In this document: positions 43,405 through 51,880 of the stretch, piece by piece
How the letters are laid out: each line of letters begins with the position of its first letter
Position numbering within the stretch: the first letter of the stretch is position 1
Source: JAXGPP01 sp040766885
GTDB lineage: Bacteria > Planctomycetota > Planctomycetia > Pirellulales > Thermoguttaceae
Direction: 5' to 3'
NCBI GenBank assembly: GCA_040766885.1
Contig: JAXGPP010000010.1
Coordinates: 62,001 to 126,000, forward strand
DNA: 64,000 nt
Position numbers and translations under genes: made by a program
Notes under the pieces: generated by a model
Told to the model about the DNA's origin: nothing
The model's database searches: none
Seen by the model: the letters and a program-made list of their open reading frames with translations, nothing else

Positions 43405-43842
43405 TCAGGACCTGGTGGAGCAATTATTCGCCCTCCCTTCGCCTGAGCAATAGGTGGCGTAGCAGCGAGGGGTTTCCCAGAGTCGGACCTCCACCACCGG
43501 AAATCCCTGGCCGGCCGTATAGTCGAAGATCAGCCGGGCGATGTTCTCGGCAGTGGGATTGACATCCAGCAGGAAGAGCGGCTCGCCGAGTTGTTCCAGC
43601 AGCGGCACCACGGGATCGTTGCGGCATAGCAGCATGCGATGGTCCAGGTTCTCATCAATCCAGCGGCTCACCACTCGTTTAATGTCGGAAAAATCGAGCA
43701 CCATCCCGCGATCGTCGAGCTCCGCCGATTCGATGGTGATTACCACCTTGCCGTTATGGCCATGCAAGTAGCGGCATTTTCCGTCGTAATTCAACAGGCG
43801 ATGCCCGTAGCAGAAATCAATTTCCCGTGAGACTTGGAACAT
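43405..43842 (-). CDS. queD: 6-carboxytetrahydropterin synthase
   Basis: 145 residues. QueD turns 7,8-dihydroneopterin triphosphate into 6-carboxy-tetrahydropterin, the second step of queuosine/deazapurine synthesis, in the cytoplasm. The zinc ligands and catalytic residues are visible: H in IDFCYGHRLLNYDG, the nucleophile Cys and two His in GKCRYLHGHNGKV, and a late Glu in VEVRLWETPRCYATY. It follows queC by 22 nt on the same strand, so they form an operon. queE and folE genes are not in the window. Confidence 0.93.
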   Translation of the reverse strand: MFQVSREIDFCYGHRLLNYDGKCRYLHGHNGKVVITIESAELDDRGMVLDFSDIKRVVSRWIDENLDHRMLLCRNDPVVPLLEQLGEPLFLLDVNPTAENIARLIFDYTAGQGFPVVEVRLWETPRCYATYCSGEGRANNCSTRS

Positions 43843-43864
43843 GGGATAAGTCCGGGGTTGCTGT

Positions 43865-44554
43865 CTATGGTTGACCGACGGCCGTGGCCGCGTAGCGCGT
43901 GGGATCGCAGGCGGCGATCAGCCGGAATGCCTCACGCCTCTCAGCGCATTTGTTGCACTGCCCGCAGTGCAATCCGCCTACCGGTGCAATGCACGAGAAC
44001 GTCAGGCCCAGGGGCAGATCGCGCCCCGTCTCCATGACCTGGCGCTTTGATAACCGGGCAAAAGGCCTGATTACCTCAACGGCGCGTTGGCGGCCGCAAT
44101 TCAGTGCGCCTTCAAAATCGCGAAAGAAGTCCGGACCGGCATCGGCAAACGGATTCGTGCCAAGAATGCCCAGCGCAAGCCGCTCAATGCCGTGGAGTTG
44201 ACACCAGACGAGCGGCTTGACGAGCAGGAGGGCGTTGCGTCCCGGCAGGTACACAGCCTCATCAGGACTGGCGGCGTCGGGCACCCCATCGCCATTCAGG
44301 CTCCAATGTTCCCCATAGACATCATCGAGCGGCAAATCGAAGACGACCAGTGGCTCGAGACGGTCATTTCCGACGGCGGCCAGGAAGCTCCGCAGAGCAC
44401 AATGTTCCGACCGCTCCCAAGACAGACCTGATCGAACGTAAAACGGCTGGACCCGGAATCCCCTCCGGAGGAGCATGCCGACCAGGATGGCGCTGTCCAA
44501 ACCGCCGCTTATCAACACACCTACTGTCGACTGTTCCTGGGATATGAAACCCAC
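43865..44554 (-). CDS. queC: 7-cyano-7-deazaguanine synthase
   Basis: 229 residues from a GTG at 44554 (VGFISQEQSTVG), preceded by AGAGG at 11 nt; the frame stays open to 44662. QueC uses ATP and ammonia to convert 7-carboxy-7-deazaguanine to preQ0. The PP-loop is VGVLISGGLDSAILVG, and the C-terminal zinc site is CIAPVGGLHCGQCNKC. The product feeds tRNA queuosine or DNA/archaeosine-type modifications; with only queD beside it, tRNA modification is the simplest view. No preQ1 riboswitch was recognised upstream. Confidence 0.92.
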   Translation of the reverse strand: MGFISQEQSTVGVLISGGLDSAILVGMLLRRGFRVQPFYVRSGLSWERSEHCALRSFLAAVGNDRLEPLVVFDLPLDDVYGEHWSLNGDGVPDAASPDEAVYLPGRNALLLVKPLVWCQLHGIERLALGILGTNPFADAGPDFFRDFEGALNCGRQRAVEVIRPFARLSKRQVMETGRDLPLGLTFSCIAPVGGLHCGQCNKCAERREAFRLIAACDPTRYAATAVGQP

Positions 44555-44947
44555 TGTTGTACTTACCTCTTTAGGGGTAGGGTAGTGGCAATGGCATTGT
44601 AAGGCCGGCCTAAGCAGTGGTGAAGGGGCAAGGCTCGGCGTGTATCGCTCGTACCTTAGCACTTAGACCTCTGGAATTGTGCGGTCGGCGTGCCAGTCGT
44701 TTCGTAGCCGTACGTTAACGGGTACACCCGAGTTCCTCGGTGTTCATGAGCCGGATCCACGCCAAAATGTGAACTTGTCCCCCCGCCACTGCCCTTGCTC
44801 CCCTCCAACCCGACCGTTAAACTCGCCGCCGCTTGCTTTTCTATTCCCTCGGGTGGGTTGTTTTCTCTTGCAATGGGATTCGGGGCTTTTAGAATGAAAG
44901 TTCGGGAGTCCCCAGATTCCCTATTTCTCAGGGTTTGCAGGTGTAGC

Positions 44948-45298
44948 ATGAGAATCGTGGCACTGGGGGCCCTCATTATTGCAGGTCTCGTGGTGGCGGC
45001 GGTCGGCTTGGCGGCCGATCCCGGCGAAGCGTTAGCCCAGCGGTTGGGATCGCCCAATCCGGCGCGGGCCAGTGGCGAGTTGATCGCCTTGTCGACAATG
45101 GTCGGCGACAAGTACCAGCAGGTGACGGTAATCGATCCGAAACAGCAGGTAATGAGCGTCTACCATATCGAGTTGGCGACCGGCGCAGTCGAACTGCGGT
45201 GTGTTCGCAATATCCACTGGGATCTGCAGATGACGTACTTCAATGGGAAGGGTCTTTCCCCGCTCGAAATCCAATCGCAAACGCTGCAACCGCGGTAA
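44948..45298 (+). CDS. Small exported protein of planctomycete type
   Basis: 116 residues from the ATG at 44948. A signal peptide or anchor (MRIVALGALIIAGLVVAAVG, cleaved near LAA) is followed by LIALSTMVGDKYQQVTVIDP, then QVMSVYHIELATGAVELRCV and RNIHWDLQMTYFNGKG. This compact beta-sheet sequence recurs in planctomycete genomes according to my recollection and has no known function. It lies 67 nt before the HTH-membrane protein gene on the same strand, so the two may be co-transcribed. Confidence 0.8.
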   Translation: MRIVALGALIIAGLVVAAVGLAADPGEALAQRLGSPNPARASGELIALSTMVGDKYQQVTVIDPKQQVMSVYHIELATGAVELRCVRNIHWDLQMTYFNGKGLSPLEIQSQTLQPR

Positions 45299-45365
45299 GG
45301 GACGCCCGACGACCGCCCCGGATTAGATGCGGCGCGCGAGCATTCCCGGCCCCGGGAGGTCTTCA

Positions 45366-46577
45366 ATGGCCCAAGAATATCTGACGCTGGAAAAAGCGGC
45401 CGAGGTGCTCGGCCTGAGTCCTGCCGAGGTTAACCAGTTGCGGGAGCGGAACGAATTGCGTGCGTTCCGCGACGGCGCCAATTGGAAGTTCAAGGCGGAC
45501 GAAGTCCAGAACAAGCTGGCCGAGTTGATCAAGAAACGCCGGCCGCCGGCTCCGGCCGCCGACGATGAGCAATCAGGCGACGTGCTGCTGAGCGAGCACG
45601 AACTAGGCACCGGCGATCCGGGTGCTTCCGGCACCGTGATCGGACCATCAAGCGGCAAATCGGCCTCTGCAAGCGATCTGCAGATTGTCGGCAGCGACGT
45701 CGATCTGGTCGGCAGCGGCGTCGATCTGCTTGGCAGCGACCTTAGCCCGGCGAACTCCGATGTCTTCCAGACGCCGCCGGGCGCGGGCGGCGCCGCAGCC
45801 AGCGATCTGGCGTTGTCGCTCGGAGACAAGACCCCTGCTCCCGGCGCCACACCGGGGCCAGTCACGACGGGCGACTCCAACATCGAGTTGGCCGAAGGTG
45901 TTGACGACGACCTGGTGTTGGGGGGAAGCGGCACCGGCAGCGACATCACCATCGGCGGCGACAGCGGCATCTCGCTCGTCGATCCGGCCGACAGCGGCCT
46001 GTCGCTCGAGGAGCCTCTCGATCTAGGCGGGGGCGACGAATCGCTCGAGTTGGGCGAAGACGACCTGCTGAACCTCTCCGAAGAGGCCGCTCCCGCGGCT
46101 GGCGGCGATGAGGAATTTCGCCTCACACCGATGGAAGAAGAAGGAGCCGACGAAGAGAGCGGCTCCCAGGTGATCGCCCTCGACTCCGAGTTGACCGGCG
46201 ACGAGGCGGCGACAATGGTCGCCGGTGCAGCGCCGGGGCCTGAAGGCTTCGGCGGAATGGGCTCGGCCCCGCGCATGGGAATGCTCGAAGCCGAGGAGTT
46301 CGGCGGAATGGGCCCAGCTCCGGCGATGGGCGCTGTCCCAACGGTGCCGATCGGCGCACCCATTGGCCAGCCCGCACTTACGCCAGTCGGCTATCCCGCG
46401 GCAACACTGCCTGAAGCACCCTATTCGACGGGTGTGATCGTAATGCTGGCGGTCGCCGTGGTCCTGCTGATCTTCCCGGGCATCATGACATACGATCTGC
46501 TCCGCAACATGTGGAGTTGGAATCAGCCCTACACTGTCAACAGCTCGTTGATGGATCTGATCACGGGACTGTTCTAA
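45366..46577 (+). CDS. Membrane-tethered helix-turn-helix protein with long acidic linker
   Basis: 403 residues; GGGAGG lies 7 nt before the ATG. The N-terminus is an excisionase/MerR-type DNA-binding domain (EYLTLEKAAEVLGLSPAEVN, QLRERNELRAFRDGANWKFK). Residues 60-330 are a low-complexity Asp/Ser/Gly/Leu linker with repeated units (VGSDVDLVGSGVDLLGSDL, SLELGEDDLLNLSEE). A membrane helix (TGVIVMLAVAVVLLIFPGIM) stands near the C-terminus. A DNA-binding domain tethered to the membrane by a flexible acidic linker suggests chromosome anchoring or a membrane-linked regulator; this is inference. Confidence 0.85.
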   Translation: MAQEYLTLEKAAEVLGLSPAEVNQLRERNELRAFRDGANWKFKADEVQNKLAELIKKRRPPAPAADDEQSGDVLLSEHELGTGDPGASGTVIGPSSGKSASASDLQIVGSDVDLVGSGVDLLGSDLSPANSDVFQTPPGAGGAAASDLALSLGDKTPAPGATPGPVTTGDSNIELAEGVDDDLVLGGSGTGSDITIGGDSGISLVDPADSGLSLEEPLDLGGGDESLELGEDDLLNLSEEAAPAAGGDEEFRLTPMEEEGADEESGSQVIALDSELTGDEAATMVAGAAPGPEGFGGMGSAPRMGMLEAEEFGGMGPAPAMGAVPTVPIGAPIGQPALTPVGYPAATLPEAPYSTGVIVMLAVAVVLLIFPGIMTYDLLRNMWSWNQPYTVNSSLMDLITGLF

Positions 46578-46815
46578 GCAGCAATCGCGGCATGCCGAGT
46601 ACTGGGCGACCATTGTCCAGTACTCGGTTCCGCGACTGCAGCGTCTCTCCGCGGGAACCCTTCGCATCGCACCGACGTAGTGTCAGTGCCGTGCCGTACC
46701 GCTACCCTTTTCCGGGTGGTGGCCCTACAATTGTCACATCGGGCGATAACCTGAGACGGTTGGCAGGCTGCCGTCTGCGAGGGTTGACGCCTCCCGCCCC
46801 AGAGCTATTCTCCCG

Positions 46816-48915
46816 ATGGCCCGTCCCAAGCTCAGCTCACCTGGTCAGCCCCTCTTCATTCGTTTGCCGCTCAGGTTGTTCGAAGCGGCAGCCTCCCTGC
46901 GATTGGCGGTTCTGGTGATTTTCGGCTCCGCGGCCGTGCTGGGATATGCCACGTTTGTCGAAAGCTGGTACGGGACGGAAGCCGTTCAGTTTGGGGTCTA
47001 TGGCACGTGGTGGTTCGCGCTGTTGCTGGGTTTGCTGGGCCTCAATGTCTTCTGCGCTGCGGCGATTCGTTTTCCTTGGAAGAAATATCAGACGGGCTTC
47101 GTTATCACCCACGCGGGGATTATCGTGTTGCTCATCGGGTGTCTGCAAAGCCGGCTCGGCGGAATCGACGCCCAGATGCCCATCTTTGAGGGAGGCACCG
47201 GCCATACTGCTTACGAAGACACGCAACATTTCGAGCTGAAGATCTACCCAGCATTCGACAGATCGGCGTCGGAGCGGCTCACACGAAGTGTCCGAACGGT
47301 TCGCGTCCCGTTCCGCTCCGGTCCCTTCAATTGGGAAGACTACGCGGAGAAGTTACCAGCCCTTCCGTGGACACTATCGCCGCGCGACCGAGGTACGGTC
47401 TATGATCGCGACGGCATCCGCCTCGAAGTGCTCGACTACCTGGCCGATTCATCGCGCGAGCCGGCGCCGCCGCTTCGGGTCCGGGCCCGGCCGGTCGCAG
47501 CCGAAAAAGACGGTTCGACCGCTGAATGGTCGACCGCCGACTTGAGCGTGCAGGGGACCGGTTCCGATTCGCCGCATGGCCAAATGGGCCTGGGGGGCCG
47601 CGAGGAGATGCCCAGCGGCCATCGGCTCGTCTTCTGGGTCGCCGCCAACGACGACGAGGCGCAAGCCTTTCTCAACAGCCAGCCGGAGGGCCCGCTTACT
47701 GAGCACGGCCAGGTGGTCCTGTTTGCCCGCGATCAGAGGTTCGTCTTTACCGTCGATGAGCTCCAGCAGCAGAAGCGGCTGCCTTTGGGCAGCACCGGCC
47801 TGGAGGTCGTCCTGAACCGCTTTGACGACACGTTTCTGGGGGTGGTACTACTGGTGTACGCTCCGGGCAGCGAGCCGCGACGGATGGTGTTGCTGGCCGA
47901 TCATCCTGAATTCAATCAGCAGGACCACGAGAACGCCGTTTACGGCAGCTATTGGTTCGATGCGACTAAGCGACCCGCTGACGTGGCGGATTCACACACT
48001 GCCGGCGTGGGCCTGCATCCCGAACGCCCGCGGATCGACATCCTTCAAGCGGGCGGCCGCCTGCATTACCGTGCATGGCGGTCGCCTCAGTTGGAGACGA
48101 TCGGCGAATTGCCGACTGGAGGCGAGCGCGTGGTTGCCTTCGCCAAGAGCGATGCGGCGATCACGTTCTACGTGGAGCAGTTCGTGGCCCAGAGTGAGCC
48201 CGGTTGGCTCATCAAGCCGAAGCCGTTCAGCAAACGCGACAAGGGGCTCAAAGAGCGCCGCGCCCGTGTACGGCTCGCGGTCGACGGCCGAAGCGAAGAA
48301 TTCTGGCTCGAGGGACTGGGCGCGATGCCCTTCGGCCCCGACCCGTCGCCGTCGCAGCGCCGCGTCGTCCACGCTGAGGGTCGCCGCGTTGCGGTGACCA
48401 TGCCTTGGGATCAGATCGACGTTGGCTTCCGCCTCTTGCTGCAGAAGTTCGATCGTCGGCTGGATCCGGGTACGAGCCAGGCTTCACATTACTCGAGCCT
48501 GGTCGACCTGTTGCCGCGCGAAGGTTCCGACAATCCATTGCAGGAGAAGGTGCGTATCACGCTCAACGAACCGGTGAACTTCTCCGACCCGCGGACGGGG
48601 AAGTCGTACCGCCTGTACCAGGAAGCATTCCGCGGACCATGGCGCCCGGGAGACGGCCAGTTCGAGCAGCTTCTGGCGATGACAGGTCGCGAGGATCTGC
48701 CCGACGAGATCTTCATGTCGTGGCTCACGGTGAACTACGATCCGGGGCGCGGGCTCAAATACTTCGGTTCGCTGATGATCGTGGCGGGAATTGCCACCAT
48801 GTTTTACATGCGGGCCTACTTCTTCCGACCGCGAACGGCGGCCCGTGAAGCTGCCCCGTCGGGGTCGCAGCCGAGTGCTGCCGCAATCAAACCACAAGCC
48901 GTTCCGCAAGGGTAA
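46816..48915 (+). CDS. resB: ResB-like cytochrome c biogenesis protein
   Basis: 699 residues. Three N-terminal membrane helices (LRLAVLVIFGSAAVLGYATF, YGTWWFALLLGLLGLNVFCA, GFVITHAGIIVLLIGCLQSR), a very long periplasmic part, and a last helix (YFGSLMIVAGIATMFYMRAY) are the ResB/Ccs1 layout. ResB binds heme and hands it to apocytochrome c outside the membrane, as partner of CcsA. H in THAGIIVL is the family-type heme-linked His of the third helix. The periplasmic domain is about twice the usual size. ccsA follows 71 nt downstream on the same strand. Confidence 0.9.
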   Translation: MARPKLSSPGQPLFIRLPLRLFEAAASLRLAVLVIFGSAAVLGYATFVESWYGTEAVQFGVYGTWWFALLLGLLGLNVFCAAAIRFPWKKYQTGFVITHAGIIVLLIGCLQSRLGGIDAQMPIFEGGTGHTAYEDTQHFELKIYPAFDRSASERLTRSVRTVRVPFRSGPFNWEDYAEKLPALPWTLSPRDRGTVYDRDGIRLEVLDYLADSSREPAPPLRVRARPVAAEKDGSTAEWSTADLSVQGTGSDSPHGQMGLGGREEMPSGHRLVFWVAANDDEAQAFLNSQPEGPLTEHGQVVLFARDQRFVFTVDELQQQKRLPLGSTGLEVVLNRFDDTFLGVVLLVYAPGSEPRRMVLLADHPEFNQQDHENAVYGSYWFDATKRPADVADSHTAGVGLHPERPRIDILQAGGRLHYRAWRSPQLETIGELPTGGERVVAFAKSDAAITFYVEQFVAQSEPGWLIKPKPFSKRDKGLKERRARVRLAVDGRSEEFWLEGLGAMPFGPDPSPSQRRVVHAEGRRVAVTMPWDQIDVGFRLLLQKFDRRLDPGTSQASHYSSLVDLLPREGSDNPLQEKVRITLNEPVNFSDPRTGKSYRLYQEAFRGPWRPGDGQFEQLLAMTGREDLPDEIFMSWLTVNYDPGRGLKYFGSLMIVAGIATMFYMRAYFFRPRTAAREAAPSGSQPSAAAIKPQAVPQG

Positions 48916-48986
48916 CAGGATCAAATGCCACCCGTTCGGCGGCCGCGAATACGGCGGCATCCGTCCGGTCAAAATAGGGTTTAACG

Positions 48987-51806
48987 ATGCCTCGCTGGTA
49001 TGTTCCGCTTGCGATCGTCATCCTCGCTGGGTGCACGCCGGTGCTGTCTGCCGGACCCGAGTTGGACTGGAGTGCATGGCAGCACATGCCCTCGTTCCAC
49101 AACGGCCGAATGATGCCCGTCAACACTTTCGCGCGCAATGTGGTCGAACAGGTTACCGGCCGAGTCAACCCGACGCTTAGCCTCGAGAGGGTGAAGCCGG
49201 GCGAGGCCGATTCTGAAGCCAGGAAGAGCGCGCAGGCATTGTTCCCGAACGGCAAGCCACGGCGATTCGAGGCGCCCGAGTTGCTGTTCAGTTGGCTTGT
49301 CGAACCCGAACGTTGGGAGCACGTTCCTTTCCTCATCGCCGAGCACGAGACGCTCCGCCAGGATGTACTCGGGCTGCCGGTTACCGGTTCCAGGGGTGAG
49401 CATCTGAAGTATGCTTCGCCGGCTCAGGTGCAGGCCGCGCCCCGTTTTCGCGAGCGGATGATGTCGGTGATCGAGAAGCAGCGTGCCGCCCAGTCCCGCG
49501 GTGCGAAACCCTCGCTCACGTCGGTCGAACAGAAACTCGAGGAGCTTTACGAAGCGCTGACCCTCTACCGCCTCGTCACCTTTGATCCGGGAGCCACCGA
49601 CGCCAGCCGCAGCCGTTTCCTCGACCGCATCTCCGAGGCACTGCAGACTTGGGGACAAATCGAATCGGATCTCTCGCAGATCGCTTCGGTGGACCAGAGC
49701 GGGCTGGGCGCCAAGATCGACGAAGTCTCGGCGACCGTCGCCAAGATTCGCGAACTGGCCCATTCGCACGACATGCCGCTGGATGACATCGAGCCCCGAG
49801 TGGCGGTGCTGGCCGACTCGACCGCGGCGTTGGCCGGGCAGTTCGGCACGTTCCGGCAGAAATTGCTCGACAGCCCGCCGCCGATGCTGGACGCGGACAA
49901 GATCAAGCAGTTCCGCATCCAGATGCACGGCCTGGCCGCGATGGCCACCAAGCTGGCCCGCCAGGCGGAAGAGGCTCACTTGGCGCTGTACGACAACGGC
50001 TACTCGCTGCGTCTGGTGCCGGCGTTGAATCCGGCGGCGCTGGAGAAGAACCGCGACACCGAAGACGACGCCCAGCCTTGGCTCAGCCTGCAGACGCTGC
50101 TCTACGGCTCCGACGCCGTACTCCATGGGTACCCCCCGGATCGCGTTTCCGCGGTCCGCACGAGTTTCGCCGCTGCCCGCAAGGCCTACGCTGAGCGGTC
50201 AGCTTCCGACCGGCCGCAACGGTTCTCCGCCGCGATCGAGCAATTCGCTTCGGCGGTGCGGACGCTGGGTGAGGAGATCGAGCCGATCCGCAATGAACTG
50301 CCGATTCAGCAGAAGGACCGGGAACTGATCGCCGCAACGGCCTATCCGCCTGCCGGCGCCACCGACACGGAGGTGCATTACTACAAGCTCGACCCCTTCT
50401 TCTGGTCGTGGCTTGTCGGAGCATTCGCCCTGTCGGCTTTCGGCTTGTCGTTCGGGTTGGTGCGGAAGCCGATGTTCTGGGCGGGAATGACGATTTTCGC
50501 TCTGGCGCAGGTGTTCACAATCTACGGCCTTGGCCTCCGGGTGGTGATTACCGGGTGGGCTCCGGTCACTAATATGTTCGAGACGGTGGTCTTCGTCGCC
50601 CTGGTCGTGGCCCTGCTTGGCATGTGGTTTACAGTCGTACCCATGCTGTGGCCGGGCTTGAGCCTGGCGTGGAGGCTGACCGCGGTTCCGGGCACTCCGG
50701 AGTCAAGACCGCTCGACGCCCAGCAGGCGGAACTGATCGACTCCGACCGCTGGACACCTCTATCATGGGCTTTGCTGATTCCTCGCACCGTCCTGGCCGG
50801 CATCATCTGCTACCTGTTGACCGGCGTCGAATACGGATCGGGTGGCGGCTATACGGTCGTCGCGCTGTGGCCCCGCACCGACGTGGGCGGTTCGGTTCCC
50901 ACGATCGGCAACGGGATCGTGTGGCTGGTCGGACTGGCGATGCTCGCACTGGCCGTCTGGCTCGTGCCCCGGTTGGTGGTGGCGCTCGCCGCGGCGGTTT
51001 TCACCGTGCCTTACTCGTTGGCGAAACTCGGCACGGCGAAGCCGACCGCCCAGATGCTGGCGCGGAAGCCTTTCGTACTGGCCGGCGGTTCCGTGGCCGT
51101 GGTGGCAGGACTTCTCGGTTGGTATGCTCCGGGGTTGGATAAAGGGATCAACCCGCTCATGCCCGTTTTGCGCGACAACTTCTGGCTCACGGTCCATGTG
51201 CTTACCATCACCGCCAGCTATGGCGCAGGATTCCTCGCCTGGGGGCTGGGACTGATCTCGCTGACACACTATCTCTTCGGCCGCTATCGTGAGCCGGTAC
51301 TGCCTGCGGAAGAAGTCGTGGCCCAGGGGCACCGCCCGGCATACGCAGGCGAGGCGGCCGTCGCGGTCGAATCATTGCCTCGCAGAGCACCCGAAGCCTG
51401 CGATACTCTCGGCACCTATATCTACAAGTCGATCCAGGTGGCCGTGTTGCTGCTGGCTGCGGGTACAATCCTGGGCGGGCTGTGGGCCGACGTCTCGTGG
51501 GGCCGGTTCTGGGGCTGGGACTCCAAGGAGGTGTGGGCTCTAGTCTCGTGTCTCATCTACCTGGCCATTCTTCACGGCCGCTATGCCGGCTTGTTTGGCA
51601 ACTTCGGCCTCGCCGTGGGCTCGGTGTTTGGTGCGACCTCGATCCTGATGGCCTGGTACGGCGTAAACTTCGTCCTCGGCAGCGGCCTGCACAGCTACGG
51701 CGAAGGGACCGGTGGACTGGGCTGGGCGATGACGATCGTCGCACTCAACTGGGCCTTTGTTGGGCTCGCCTGGTTCCGCTACTTCTTCGAGACCGGCAAG
51801 CGGTAA
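48987..51806 (+). CDS. ccsA: CcsA/ResC-like cytochrome c assembly protein with large N-terminal domain
   Basis: 939 residues; usual CcsA proteins have 300-400. A signal sequence or lipobox-like segment (LAIVILAGCTPVLSAG) is followed by about 430 residues of periplasmic, mostly helical sequence (PSFHNGRMMPVNTFARNVVE, KIREL...DMPLDDIEPRVAVL). The C-terminal half has about ten helices with the heme-handling WWD-type motif GGLWADVSWGRFWGWDSKEV and periplasmic His residues in FWLTVHVLTITASYGAG and YLAILHGRYAGLFGNFG. With ResB it forms cytochrome c maturation system II. The N-terminal domain is planctomycete-specific as far as I know; it may bind apocytochromes. Confidence 0.9.
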   Translation: MPRWYVPLAIVILAGCTPVLSAGPELDWSAWQHMPSFHNGRMMPVNTFARNVVEQVTGRVNPTLSLERVKPGEADSEARKSAQALFPNGKPRRFEAPELLFSWLVEPERWEHVPFLIAEHETLRQDVLGLPVTGSRGEHLKYASPAQVQAAPRFRERMMSVIEKQRAAQSRGAKPSLTSVEQKLEELYEALTLYRLVTFDPGATDASRSRFLDRISEALQTWGQIESDLSQIASVDQSGLGAKIDEVSATVAKIRELAHSHDMPLDDIEPRVAVLADSTAALAGQFGTFRQKLLDSPPPMLDADKIKQFRIQMHGLAAMATKLARQAEEAHLALYDNGYSLRLVPALNPAALEKNRDTEDDAQPWLSLQTLLYGSDAVLHGYPPDRVSAVRTSFAAARKAYAERSASDRPQRFSAAIEQFASAVRTLGEEIEPIRNELPIQQKDRELIAATAYPPAGATDTEVHYYKLDPFFWSWLVGAFALSAFGLSFGLVRKPMFWAGMTIFALAQVFTIYGLGLRVVITGWAPVTNMFETVVFVALVVALLGMWFTVVPMLWPGLSLAWRLTAVPGTPESRPLDAQQAELIDSDRWTPLSWALLIPRTVLAGIICYLLTGVEYGSGGGYTVVALWPRTDVGGSVPTIGNGIVWLVGLAMLALAVWLVPRLVVALAAAVFTVPYSLAKLGTAKPTAQMLARKPFVLAGGSVAVVAGLLGWYAPGLDKGINPLMPVLRDNFWLTVHVLTITASYGAGFLAWGLGLISLTHYLFGRYREPVLPAEEVVAQGHRPAYAGEAAVAVESLPRRAPEACDTLGTYIYKSIQVAVLLLAAGTILGGLWADVSWGRFWGWDSKEVWALVSCLIYLAILHGRYAGLFGNFGLAVGSVFGATSILMAWYGVNFVLGSGLHSYGEGTGGLGWAMTIVALNWAFVGLAWFRYFFETGKR

Positions 51807-51814
51807 AGCGCATG

Positions 51815-51862
51815 AGAGCGGGGAATCGGGTGGACGCCTTTCCAGCCCCGACTCCCCGCTCT
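51815..51862. terminator. Bidirectional terminator hairpin
   Basis: AGAGCGGGGA-A-TCGGG pairs with CCCGA-C-TCCCCGCTCT (ten and five base pairs around one mismatch). It lies between the convergent ccsA and selenoprotein genes, starting 9 nt after the ccsA stop and 19 nt past the TAG of the extended selenoprotein frame. Its position just after that TAG supports the longer gene end. Confidence 0.7.
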
Positions 51863-51880
51863 TCATCCAATCTCCGTTGA

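Noticed and set aside
44555..44662. preQ1 riboswitch upstream of queC
   Set aside because: The short leader does not show the hairpin and A-rich tail of known preQ1 classes.
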